A DNA stretch of 35,163 bases from an uncultured Chloroflexota bacterium. Its GTDB lineage: Bacteria > Chloroflexota > Anaerolineae > Promineifilales > Promineifilaceae. The notes beneath the pieces are model-generated. The model had not been told where the DNA came from. It was given only the letters and a program-made list of their open reading frames with translations, and made no database searches. Location of the stretch: the NCBI GenBank assembly GCA_900696625.1, contig CAADGU010000352.1, positions 1 to 35,163 on the forward strand. The letters run 5' to 3'. Below are positions 15,496 through 22,751 of the stretch, in pieces; positions within the stretch are counted from its first letter, which is position 1, and every line of letters starts with the position of its first letter. The position numbers were made by a program, and so were the translations under genes.

Positions 15496-16480
15496 GATCC
15501 GCGGCGCCGGATTCGGCCCGTGAGGAGCGGGGGTAGTCGTTGGGGTAGCGTAGTTCTGTGCCAAACATGGGGCTGGTTTTAGCCGTCCAGTCGTTTTGGC
15601 TTACATCGTCATTCAAATGGTCAAAGTAGCCTTGTATCCGGCTGTCTAGCAAATCAATTTGGTGCAGCAGAATGGCTTCCAACGTTTTGGGGGTGATAGG
15701 TGATCCCCATTCCAAGGTACCATGATGGGAAGTGACCAGGTGAATGAGCTGGCGCAAATTTTCTTCAGAAATGGTGTCAAGCGTTTGTGCGGCCTGTTCG
15801 ATCAGCACCACCGCCCGCACAATATGGCCGACGAGACGGCCGTCGTCCGAAAAGGCAAACCCCTGTGTCACATCATACTCAATTGCTTTACCGATGTCGT
15901 GCAGCAGCGCGCCTGTCACCAGCAGGTCCCGGTTCACATGGGGATAGTGATCGGCCAACGTGTGTGCCAGATTGGCCATGCTCAGGCTGTGTTCCAACAA
16001 ACCACCCAGGTAGGCATGGTGCATTTTGCGGGCGGCGGGGGCAATGGAAAATTGGTGCAGAAAAGCGGTATCCGCCAACAGGAGTCGTGTCACCAGGGCG
16101 CGCCACGGTTCAGCCAACAAACCCACAATGTCTTTCAATTCGGCCGCCATCACCTCGCGGGGACGGGAACTGGCGGGTAAGAAGACGGCTAAATCAGGAT
16201 TGAGACATTCGTTTAGATCGGTGATGGCAATTTGTAGGCTGTCTTTGTAGTTATTTATACGCCCGGTGACGAGGACGACATGGCCGGGTTGTGCCCAACG
16301 AAAGACGTATTCAGGTACATCCCAGTAAACAAAAGTTACCTGGCCAGACTTATCACGCAGATTGCCGAGGAGGTAGTCACGGCCGTCTTTCGTTTTGCGG
16401 GCGATGGCATCCTGCAATAGAAATGGTTCGTGTTCTAGCGCGTTTCCGGCTTGCAAATCGGTTACGAATATTTTTTTCAC
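15488..16480 (-). CDS. YhaM-type 3'-5' exoribonuclease (OB-fold plus HD domain)
   Basis: A 330-residue protein close to the ~314-residue YhaM/CBF1 length. Residues ~20-90 are an OB-fold nucleic-acid-binding domain (LLQDAIARKTKDGRDYLLGNLRD; PGHVVLVTGRI). Residues ~152-310 are an HD-domain phosphohydrolase: HHAYLGGLLEHSLSMA with His164, then LLHDIGKAIEY with His194-Asp195, and later GRLVGHIVRA. The family degrades RNA or single-stranded DNA from the 3' end using divalent metals. The start is the GTG at 16478-16480, with AGGAG 10 nt upstream, giving KKIFVTDL as N-terminus; the longer frame to 16717 crosses the divergent promoter region. The GTG lies inside an ACGGCCGT octamer. The gene is translationally coupled to the downstream CinA/NMNAT fusion. 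Confidence 0.85.
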   Translation of the reverse strand: MKKIFVTDLQAGNALEHEPFLLQDAIARKTKDGRDYLLGNLRDKSGQVTFVYWDVPEYVFRWAQPGHVVLVTGRINNYKDSLQIAITDLNECLNPDLAVFLPASSRPREVMAAELKDIVGLLAEPWRALVTRLLLADTAFLHQFSIAPAARKMHHAYLGGLLEHSLSMANLAHTLADHYPHVNRDLLVTGALLHDIGKAIEYDVTQGFAFSDDGRLVGHIVRAVVLIEQAAQTLDTISEENLRQLIHLVTSHHGTLEWGSPITPKTLEAILLHQIDLLDSRIQGYFDHLNDDVSQNDWTAKTSPMFGTELRYPNDYPRSSRAESGAADHE

Positions 16481-16510
16481 GGCCGTTTTTCTCCTGAGTC
16501 GTTTGATGAG

Positions 16511-16543
16511 ATTGTAGAGGGATTTAACTTTTCTGGCTACAAT
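16511..16543. promoter_or_regulatory. Symmetric promoter/operator between YhaM-like and UbiX genes
   Basis: In the 138-bp divergent gap an inverted repeat ATTGTAG (16511-16517) and CTACAAT (16537-16543) places TTGTAG/TACAAT-like elements on both strands. It could be a bidirectional promoter core or a dimeric repressor site. The 20-bp spacing is longer than ideal. Confidence 0.3.
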
Positions 16544-16618
16544 TGAGAACGGCAGATGGTGGCTGGTGGCAATTACTAACATCAGCCCCCAGGGACTATG
16601 TTTAGGACAGGGCATGCG

Positions 16619-17197
16619 ATGAGAAAAATAATAGTTGGTATCACAGGGGCGAGCGGGGTTATCTATGGCATCCGTTTCTTGGAGGTGCTGCGCACCGTGC
16701 CCGATGTGGAGACCCACCTGGTAATGAGCAGCGCCGCCGGAATCACCATCAGTTTAGAAACAGCCTATACCCCGGAGCAGGTGGTAGCCCTGGCCGACGT
16801 GCAATATCGTTTCATGGACATTGCTGCTGCTATTTCTTCTGGCTCTTTTAAGACGGATGGCATGGTTGTCGTACCGTGTTCTATGAAGACGTTGGCCGGG
16901 ATTGCCCATTCGTTTAGCGATAATTTACTGCTGCGGGCGGCCGATGTGGTATTAAAAGAGCGCCGCCGGTTGCTCATTGTTCCCCGTGAAACACCGCTGC
17001 ACTTAGGCCATTTGCGGCTGATGGTGCAGGCAACAGAGATTGGGGCCATTGTTGTGCCCCCCATGCCGGCCTTTTATCACAAGCCACAATCGGTGATGGC
17101 TATTGTCGATCAGACGGTGAACCGGCTGTGTGATCTGCTAGACATTACGCTGCCCGAAGATTTATTTGATCGCTGGCAAGGAGCGAAAGGTGAGTGA
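16619..17197 (+). CDS. ubiX: UbiX-family flavin prenyltransferase
   Basis: A 192-residue protein, the normal UbiX/Pad1 length. It shows GITGASG at residues 7-13 (flavin-binding), PCSMKTLAGIAHSFSDNLLLRAADV in the middle, and LLIVPRETPLHLGHLRLM, the prenyl-transfer signature. The family attaches a dimethylallyl group to FMN to make prenylated FMN, cofactor of UbiD decarboxylases. No ubiD is in the window. The ATG at 16619 has AGGACAG 8 nt upstream and is preferred to the ATG at 16598. The next gene overlaps its end by 8 bp. A parS-like 16-mer at 16978-16993 falls in the PRET codons. No ACGGCCGT copy is present. Confidence 0.92.
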   Translation: MRKIIVGITGASGVIYGIRFLEVLRTVPDVETHLVMSSAAGITISLETAYTPEQVVALADVQYRFMDIAAAISSGSFKTDGMVVVPCSMKTLAGIAHSFSDNLLLRAADVVLKERRRLLIVPRETPLHLGHLRLMVQATEIGAIVVPPMPAFYHKPQSVMAIVDQTVNRLCDLLDITLPEDLFDRWQGAKGE

Positions 17198-17663
17198 CGC
17201 TCCAGGGCACGAGGCGGTATTACGCGCTGAGGTATTGGCCTATTTGCAGGGCCACCAGGTGATGACGTTGGCGACGGTGGGCGCAGAAGGGGTGTGGGCA
17301 ACGGCCGTGTTCTACGTAAACGATGGTTTTGACCTCTACTTCCTCACGGCCGGGCACACCCGGCATGGGCATAATATAGGGGCGCGGGCGGTTATAGCCG
17401 CCGCCATTCAGGAAGATTACCGGGATTGGGATGACATCAAAGGGATTCAGCTAGAAGGTGAGGTAGTGACGCTGGCGGGAGATGAACGGGACACGGCCGT
17501 AAACCTTTACACACAAAAATATCCTTTCATCGCCCAGGCTGACGACACCATGCAGGCGGCCCTGGCAAAAGTGAACTGGTACCGCCTGCGGCCTAAACGT
17601 CTCTATTTCATTGATAACAGGAAGGGGTTAGGCCACCGTGATGAAGTTGAACTGAACTGGTAG
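17190..17663 (+). CDS. Pyridoxamine 5'-phosphate oxidase-family (split-barrel flavin) protein
   Basis: A 157-residue protein of the FMN-binding split-barrel type. It has VMTLATVGAEGVWATAVFYVNDGFDLYFLTA near the N-terminus, HGHNIGARAVIAAAI in the middle, and GIQLEGEVVTL with YTQKYPF later. Such proteins bind FMN, F420 or haem and act as small reductases or oxidases. The GTG start at 17190 overlaps the ubiX stop and has AAGGAG 6 nt upstream, so the two are translationally coupled. The link to prenyl-FMN metabolism is suggestive but not proven. The stop codon lies inside the heptamer array at 17659-17720. Confidence 0.82.
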   Translation: MSDAPGHEAVLRAEVLAYLQGHQVMTLATVGAEGVWATAVFYVNDGFDLYFLTAGHTRHGHNIGARAVIAAAIQEDYRDWDDIKGIQLEGEVVTLAGDERDTAVNLYTQKYPFIAQADDTMQAALAKVNWYRLRPKRLYFIDNRKGLGHRDEVELNW

Positions 17664-17720
17664 CTGGTGGCTAGTTGCTTGTACTAGCCACCAGCCGCCA
17701 GCCACCAACCACTAGCTACC
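17659..17720. repeat. Heptamer array hairpin between converging genes (probable terminator)
   Basis: Three 7-nt units of GGTGGCT type, a 6-nt centre, then five of the complementary AGCCACC type. The halves form a long stem. The first unit contains the TAG stop of the PPOX-fold gene (17661-17663), and the array ends 6 bp before the stop of the converging NYN gene. It can terminate both transcripts. Confidence 0.8.
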
Positions 17721-17726
17721 AAAGAG

Positions 17727-18956
17727 TCAACTTTCCCCTGGCGCATACGTTTGCATTACCACTTTCAGGTAGCGCATATGGCCGGGGGTGTAATAAAGGG
17801 CGAGGGCGGCTTCTTCAAGGTCAAAGGGTTCTGACAATGCCAACATTTCCTGCAAATAGGCCGCGTCACAGCGCATGACGGCTTCCTGAAACGCTTTTTC
17901 GCCTTTGACTTCTAGCAGCAAGGGGGCGGTGGAGAGGGATTTACTTTTCAAGGTACGGATCACCTGCGCCTGCCGCGCCACCAGCAAGATGGCATTGACC
18001 GTGTTTTTGGAGATGTCCTTGTTCTCTTGCTCATATTTCTCGGCCAGAATGTCAATCAGTTCCCGCCAGCGTAATTGGTCGTTCTGTTGTAAATTGACGA
18101 TCATATCTTTGAGGATGGGAAACCGCTGCTCCGCGGGCACAATACGCAGGCGGGCTTTTTTGAGTTGGCTGCGATACCGTTCGTGCAACGGCCGTTGCTG
18201 TTCCTGTTTTTGCGGGCGGCAGACATAAAGCGTGGTATTCACCTGCTTGATTTCCAGGATATGGCTGTACTTTTCCAGGAATTTGCGAAAACTACCCTCA
18301 GCATAGGAACTTTTATCAAAAGCGCCAGTGCTTAATTCTGAGAGTGCCTGGCGCACTACGCTGGCGCGCACCTGGGTTTCTTCGGCCAATAAGCGGTCTA
18401 CGGCCGTTTGTACCAACAGTTCCACCTGGGCATCATTTAATTTGGTCGAAGGCACAATCTCTTCGTAATAAACATACTCATCACATAAACTAACAAAACT
18501 CCTGCTGGCGGTATGCCGCAGGCCCAACCCGATCACATGTTTGCCCCGCTTGCGCAGCGATTGTACCAACGGCGTAAAATCCCGGTCGCCGGTGATGAGG
18601 ACATACGTACTGTACTTATGTCCATCAATCAGCGTATCCATTGTATCTACCACAATTTGCATGTCCGCCAGATTTTTACTGAAGTTGTTGATGCGAATGG
18701 TAGACTGCGTGGAAAAGCCGGCGACGGCCAAATCTTTCATTAACTGTTGGTTCTGCCGCCAATCGCCATAGGAACGTCGTAGGACGATACGGCCGTGTGT
18801 CATCCGTTTGATCTGATCGAGTATGAGATTGATGTCAAAAGTTAAATTGGCTTGTTTGGCCCCGATCACCAGATTGTCTAAATCTAAAAAAACAGCAACA
18901 TCAATCGTGTTTGTGTTACCCGTTGCTGGTTGGCTATCTGTTGACCCGTCGTTCAT
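17727..18956 (-). CDS. NYN-domain (PIN-like) ribonuclease with LOTUS-like region
   Basis: A 409-residue protein. Residues ~18-165 form a NYN/LabA (DUF88) domain with the acidic metal-binding residues in place: Asp25 and Asp27 in FLDLDN, Asp98 in NLADMQIVVD, and Asp124/Asp126 in ITGDRDFTPLV, with GKHVIGLG after them. Residues ~180-250 (LVQTAVDRLLAEETQVRASVVRQAL...FRKFLEKYSHILEI) resemble an OST-HTH/LOTUS RNA-binding helix-turn-helix, the usual partner. The last ~150 residues are helical, with a second, weaker similar region. The family cleaves RNA. The gene stands alone on the minus strand, with no SD visible before ATG 18956. Confidence 0.82.
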   Translation of the reverse strand: MNDGSTDSQPATGNTNTIDVAVFLDLDNLVIGAKQANLTFDINLILDQIKRMTHGRIVLRRSYGDWRQNQQLMKDLAVAGFSTQSTIRINNFSKNLADMQIVVDTMDTLIDGHKYSTYVLITGDRDFTPLVQSLRKRGKHVIGLGLRHTASRSFVSLCDEYVYYEEIVPSTKLNDAQVELLVQTAVDRLLAEETQVRASVVRQALSELSTGAFDKSSYAEGSFRKFLEKYSHILEIKQVNTTLYVCRPQKQEQQRPLHERYRSQLKKARLRIVPAEQRFPILKDMIVNLQQNDQLRWRELIDILAEKYEQENKDISKNTVNAILLVARQAQVIRTLKSKSLSTAPLLLEVKGEKAFQEAVMRCDAAYLQEMLALSEPFDLEEAALALYYTPGHMRYLKVVMQTYAPGES

Positions 18957-19024
18957 GCGATTTCAGCCGGATTCTCCCGATCTCACTTTATGCTAATTCT
19001 ACTCTAATCATTCGTTCCCGCAAT

Positions 19025-19040
19025 TGTTTCCCGTGAAACA
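19025..19040. promoter_or_regulatory. parS-like 16-bp palindrome
   Basis: TGTTTCCCGTGAAACA differs from the bacterial parS consensus TGTTNCACGTGAAACA at one position (A to C at position 7). It lies in the 167-bp divergent gap between the NYN gene and the membrane-anchored protein. ParB binds parS sites near replication origins. No parA or parB gene is in the window, so function is inferred. Confidence 0.5.
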
Positions 19041-19062
19041 TGGCAGTTTACACTTTGCCATA

Positions 19063-19092
19063 TTCGTGTTACCATAATGTTGTTTGTATAAT
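19063..19092 (+). promoter_or_regulatory. Candidate sigma-70-type promoter
   Basis: TATAAT at 19087-19092 is preceded, 18 bp upstream, by TTCGTG at 19063-19068, in an A/T-rich stretch. It would drive the gene at 19124, whose GGAGG ribosome-binding site lies at about 19113-19117. The -10 is perfect; the -35 is weak. Confidence 0.5.
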
Positions 19093-19123
19093 ATGTCAAC
19101 TTGATGCGCAACTGGAGGTCAAA

Positions 19124-19735
19124 ATGAACGAAAGAAGTAACTGGGTATGGGAAGGAAAACCCTGGGAGGCGTTCAAATCGTTTGCCATCATCTTTTCCTT
19201 TGTATTGAACTTCATTCTCTTAATTGTGTTATTACTGATGGGGCCACTGATATTCCCCGTCATCCTCAACAACACGGTGGAACCAATTGTTAGTGGGCTA
19301 AATGACAGTTTTGTTTTAATGAGTAATGCCACCATTTCTACCACCATTCCTCTGGACAAAGACCTGCAATTGAACACAACCATCCCTCTTTCGACGACGA
19401 CTGATGTGCGGATCATTGAAGATGTACCACTGAGCGTAAACGCCACCTTTGTTCTTCCGGCTGGCGGGGGCACCATCAATGGTACGGTGATTTTGGCGCT
19501 GCCCGCCAATACCACGCTGCCCGTCGCGCTGAATCTGGATGTGCCTGTCAACCAGCCAGTACATGTTTCCACTGATGTGCCCGTGCAAATAAAACTCAGC
19601 GAAACTGACCTGGGTGTGCCCTTTGCCAAACTGCAAAACCTGTTTAACCCTCTGAATGACCTGGTGACAAACTTGCCCTCTTCTAACGAGGAGTTGGCGC
19701 AGCGCGCCTCTGGTGCGGTGCTGGAACCGCGATGA
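19124..19735 (+). CDS. Membrane-anchored protein of unknown function
   Basis: A 203-residue protein that I do not recognise. Residues ~1-20 are cytoplasmic and aromatic (NWVWEGKPWEAF). Residues ~21-48 form one hydrophobic helix (FAIIFSFVLNFILLIVLLLMG). The rest is outside the membrane and rich in Thr, Asn, Val and Pro, with a repetitive pattern of alternating short phrases (TISTTIPLDKDLQ, NTTIPLSTTTDV, VPVQIKLSETDL) that looks like beta-strands. ATG 19124 is chosen for its GGAGG 7 nt upstream; the frame opens earlier at 19040. No ACGGCCGT copy is present. The stop is followed by three octamer units. Confidence 0.75.
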   Translation: MNERSNWVWEGKPWEAFKSFAIIFSFVLNFILLIVLLLMGPLIFPVILNNTVEPIVSGLNDSFVLMSNATISTTIPLDKDLQLNTTIPLSTTTDVRIIEDVPLSVNATFVLPAGGGTINGTVILALPANTTLPVALNLDVPVNQPVHVSTDVPVQIKLSETDLGVPFAKLQNLFNPLNDLVTNLPSSNEELAQRASGAVLEPR

Positions 19736-19740
19736 GGTAG

Positions 19741-19764
19741 GGAGATTGAGAGATTGGTTGATTG
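19741..19764. repeat. Short octamer array (GGAGATTG type)
   Basis: Three 8-nt units GGAGATTG, AGAGATTG and GTTGATTG follow the stop codon of the membrane-anchored protein. They belong to the same unit family as the arrays at 4651-4706 and 6794-6849. No inverted partner is visible here. Confidence 0.65.
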
Positions 19765-19832
19765 CGGAAACAAAGATCGAGAACAAGACGGGTATCGTTC
19801 ATATGGTTCGGGTTTCTGGCAGAGAATCGCGC

Positions 19833-19838
19833 TATAAT
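19833..19838 (+). promoter_or_regulatory. -10 element directly before the methyltransferase start
   Basis: TATAAT at 19833-19838 ends 8 nt before the ATG at 19847, and no Shine-Dalgarno sequence fits in between. A transcript starting at about +7 would be leaderless. No clear -35 is seen. Confidence 0.4.
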
Positions 19839-19846
19839 CCGGTGCC

Positions 19847-20746
19847 ATGAGTGATATACCGCCTGTTTGTGATTATGAAGGTTCGGATTATCGAACGCGA
19901 TTTTGGGAGGGGCAGGGCCGCGATTATGAAGATCAGGTTGAGCGCATCGCCTTACGCCGCTTAATGCCCCCCACCGGGGAGACGTTAATTGAAATTGGGG
20001 CGGGCTACGGCCGTCTTGCCAACGAATATCACGGTTATAACAAAGTCGTCCTCTTTGACTACTCTCGTTCCTTGCTGCGTGAAGCTCAGGCGCACCTGGG
20101 TGATGATCTCCGATTCATTTATGTAGCCGGTAACTGGTACAACATGCCCTTTGTGGACGGCCTGTTTTCAACGATGGTACAAATCCGTACTCTGCATCAT
20201 GCCGCCGATGTGCCCGCCTTATTTCACGAATTGGCGCGCATTGCCCGGCCACACGGCCGTTACATCCTGGAATTTGCCAACAAAAAAAACCTCAAAGCCA
20301 TTGCGCGTTATGCGGCCCGCCGCCAGGAATGGTCGCCTTTTACCGGTGAGCCGGTAGAGTTTGCCGCTCTCAACTTTGACTTCCACCCGCAATGGATTCG
20401 CCAACAGTTATTGGCCGTTGGCTTTGCACCGCAGCGCGCCCTGACCGTCTCCCACTACCGTTTTGGTCCGCTGAAGAAAACCATTCCCACCGGCCTGCTG
20501 GTGAAGCTGGACGCCATCGCCCAACGCACGGGCAATTGGTGGCAGTTATCCCCCAGCGTTTTCCTGGAAGTACACCACCCGGCATCTGGCAGCCCAACAG
20601 CCCCCCACCATTTTTTCGCCTGCCCTACCTGCAAGACGCTGTTGGGTGCGATGGTGAACGGCCGTCTCGCCTGCCCCAACCCTGCCTGCGGCCACCAATG
20701 GCGCGTCGAAAATGGCCTCTACGATTTCAAAGAACCACAAAATTAA
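19847..20746 (+). CDS. Class I SAM-dependent methyltransferase with C-terminal zinc ribbon
   Basis: A 299-residue protein. The SAM-binding motif I is LIEIGAGYGRLANEY, with Gly51, Gly53 and Gly55; the acidic motif II end is VLFDYS and motif IV is near MVQIRTLHH. The C-terminus has a Trm112-like zinc ribbon with Cys259, Cys262, Cys276 and Cys281 (CPTC and CPNPAC), a module often seen in small-molecule or RNA methyltransferases. The substrate is unknown. The start ATG sits just behind a TATAAT. A nonamer array begins 2 bp after the stop. Confidence 0.82.
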   Translation: MSDIPPVCDYEGSDYRTRFWEGQGRDYEDQVERIALRRLMPPTGETLIEIGAGYGRLANEYHGYNKVVLFDYSRSLLREAQAHLGDDLRFIYVAGNWYNMPFVDGLFSTMVQIRTLHHAADVPALFHELARIARPHGRYILEFANKKNLKAIARYAARRQEWSPFTGEPVEFAALNFDFHPQWIRQQLLAVGFAPQRALTVSHYRFGPLKKTIPTGLLVKLDAIAQRTGNWWQLSPSVFLEVHHPASGSPTAPHHFFACPTCKTLLGAMVNGRLACPNPACGHQWRVENGLYDFKEPQN

Positions 20747-20747
20747 C

Positions 20748-20823
20748 CACAGATAATGCGGATGTGACGGATTATTACGGATCAAAAATCAGTGAGAATC
20801 CGTACCATCCGTCTAATCCGTGG
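20748..20823. repeat. Nonanucleotide array folded as inverted repeat
   Basis: Left units of the GACGGATTA type (20748-20783) and right units of the AATCCGTGG type (20797-20823) are 9 nt long and mutually complementary. They form a hairpin directly after the methyltransferase stop codon, a plausible terminator. This is the only 9-nt family seen. The rest of the gap to 20891 holds nothing notable. Confidence 0.7.
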
Positions 20824-20890
20824 CTCAAATTCCCCTCATCTGCTCCACCATAATTTGCCAGTGACGATATGCCGCCAGTAAACTTGGGGT

Positions 20891-22738
20891 ATGAAGTTTT
20901 GGAAATTATCATTATGTCTACTTGTTTCACTAATCATTGTCGGCAGTGCCACGGCGGCGCCGGCCGAGAGACCAGCAGCCGCACCGGTGGATGCCCGGTT
21001 TGGTATTGTCGAAAGTTATGTCAACTCGGCTGAGGCCAATAACCTGGGTGTGGCCTGGACACGGGTGCGTTTTCAATGGGCAGAGGTGCAGGTGGGTGGC
21101 CCCGGCACCTGGACGCCCAGAGTCAGCGATGCCCAGATCAACAATGAGATCGCCAACGGCCGTACCGTTGTCGGTTTGCTCATTGGCGTGCCGGACTGGG
21201 CCTGGAACAATGGCCTACCGGCCGGGTTAAATTTGCCCCACGATGACCCCAACAACACCTGGGCTAACTTTGTGCGCGAGGCGGTGGGGCGGTACAACGG
21301 CCGTATTCGCCACTGGATCATCTGGAACGAGCCGGACATCAACGACCCCAACGCCCCCGGTTTCACCTGGCCCGGCTCCACACAAGACTTTTTACAGTTG
21401 CAGCGCACCGCCTATCTGGTTGCCAAAGAAACCAACCCCAACGCCGTCATCCATCTGCCCGCCTTCACCTACTTCTGGAATCCCAACTACATCTACCAAT
21501 TTTTAGACGTGGTAGTAGCCGACCCGGCCGCGCCGGAGCATAACTACTACTTCGACGCCATCACCGCCCACCTCTACTTCCAGCCCGACTCCGTCTTTTC
21601 GCTGATTCAGACTTTTTACGGCGCGGTGCAAAGCCGGGGCATCCCCTGGAAACCGCTCTGGCTGGTGGAGACCAATGCCCCGCCCAGCAATGATCCCGCC
21701 TGGCCAGTGGCGAACTGGACGTTCCAGGTGACGTTGGATGAGCAGGCGGCCTATATTCCCCAGGCATTGGCCGTGGCCATGGCCGCCGGGGCGCAGCGCA
21801 TTGCCATCTACAAATTGCAGGACATTCCCGGCGATGAGGCGGCTAACCCGGAACCGTTTGGCCTGCTGCGTATGGATGGGTCACGGCGGCCGGCGTTTAA
21901 CAGCTATCAGGTCGCCATTCGTTACCTGGCCGGGGCGCAAGGCGCGCGGCGCGAGCGGTGGAATGAAGTAGGGCAGGTGCGGCTGGATCAGGGCACGTAT
22001 ACCACGCACGTCCTTTTTTCCCGGCTGCCGGCGCCGCAGCAGGTGGAGATTGAGGCGACGGCGAACACGGCCGTCCTCGTGGACATGTGGGGCGGACGGC
22101 GCACCATCAGTGCCCAAAACGGGCTGTTCAAAGTGGATTTGCCCGGCGCGCTCTGCGTGCAAACGGCCGGGGATTACTGCATGATTGGCGGCGCGGTGCA
22201 ATATCTGGTGCAGGCCAAAGAAGGTGGCTCTGTGCCTTCAGCGCCGCCAGGGGGCAATGCGCCGCCACCCCCAACCACTGGCGGCGCAACGGGCACACCG
22301 GACGGCACGGCTACTTCGGCGGCGCTCAGTACGGCCGTCCCCACAACCACACCCGACCCCAACGCACCCACTTCAGCAGCGATCCTGACGGCCGTACCCA
22401 CAACCGAGGCGACGGCCACGGCCGTGACCAACACCCCCCGGCCCACCAACACACCGCGCCCCACGCGCACACCCACCGCTACCATAACAGCCACACCTGC
22501 GCCAACAGAAACGGCCGTACCCGCTATTACCCCATCTCCTACAGCCATCCGTGCTACTGAAATAGCGGAATTGTTGCCGACATCAACGACCAGCACCGCA
22601 TGGGCAGACTCAACGGAGTTGAATCGCTCAGAGCAGGCTCAGCCACCCGCCGCCAACAACCTTTCCTTCCTGTTTATTGGCGGCGGCCTCTTGTTGGCGG
22701 TAGGATTAGGGGGTTGGTGGTGGCGGTCACGGCCGTGA
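20891..22738 (+). CDS. Exported TIM-barrel glycoside hydrolase-like protein with Thr/Pro stalk and membrane anchor
   Basis: A 615-residue protein. Residues 1-23 are a signal peptide (ending GSATAAPA). Residues ~34-350 look like a clan GH-A glycosidase: IIWNEPDI with the putative acid/base Glu147, and LWLVETNAPP with the putative nucleophile Glu260; IAIYKLQD and a GSRRPAFNSYQV end follow the pattern of GH39/GH5-like enzymes. Residues ~440-585 are a Thr/Pro/Ala-rich stalk with NTPRPTNTPRPTRTPT repeats, several of whose TAV triplets come from ACGGCCGT copies. A C-terminal helix (LSFLFIGGGLLLAVGLGGWWW) plus Arg anchors it. No LPXTG motif is visible. It probably acts on extracellular polysaccharide. 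It opens the exported-protein run. Confidence 0.78.
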   Translation: MKFWKLSLCLLVSLIIVGSATAAPAERPAAAPVDARFGIVESYVNSAEANNLGVAWTRVRFQWAEVQVGGPGTWTPRVSDAQINNEIANGRTVVGLLIGVPDWAWNNGLPAGLNLPHDDPNNTWANFVREAVGRYNGRIRHWIIWNEPDINDPNAPGFTWPGSTQDFLQLQRTAYLVAKETNPNAVIHLPAFTYFWNPNYIYQFLDVVVADPAAPEHNYYFDAITAHLYFQPDSVFSLIQTFYGAVQSRGIPWKPLWLVETNAPPSNDPAWPVANWTFQVTLDEQAAYIPQALAVAMAAGAQRIAIYKLQDIPGDEAANPEPFGLLRMDGSRRPAFNSYQVAIRYLAGAQGARRERWNEVGQVRLDQGTYTTHVLFSRLPAPQQVEIEATANTAVLVDMWGGRRTISAQNGLFKVDLPGALCVQTAGDYCMIGGAVQYLVQAKEGGSVPSAPPGGNAPPPPTTGGATGTPDGTATSAALSTAVPTTTPDPNAPTSAAILTAVPTTEATATAVTNTPRPTNTPRPTRTPTATITATPAPTETAVPAITPSPTAIRATEIAELLPTSTTSTAWADSTELNRSEQAQPPAANNLSFLFIGGGLLLAVGLGGWWWRSRP

Positions 22739-22751
22739 CCCACCAAAAGGA

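Noticed and set aside
16481-16717. N-terminal extension of the YhaM-like gene to 16717
   Set aside because: The extra 79 codons have no domain, cross the divergent promoter region and overlap the ubiX start; the GTG at 16480 has a good ribosome-binding site.
16978-16993. A second parS-like 16-mer inside ubiX
   Set aside because: The bases are mostly fixed by the conserved Val-Pro-Arg-Glu-Thr codons of UbiX, so the match is probably coincidental and it is not listed as a feature.
19040-19123. Earlier start of the membrane-anchored protein at 19040
   Set aside because: It would begin at the edge of the parS-like palindrome and run over the TATAAT; ATG 19124 has GGAGG in good position.
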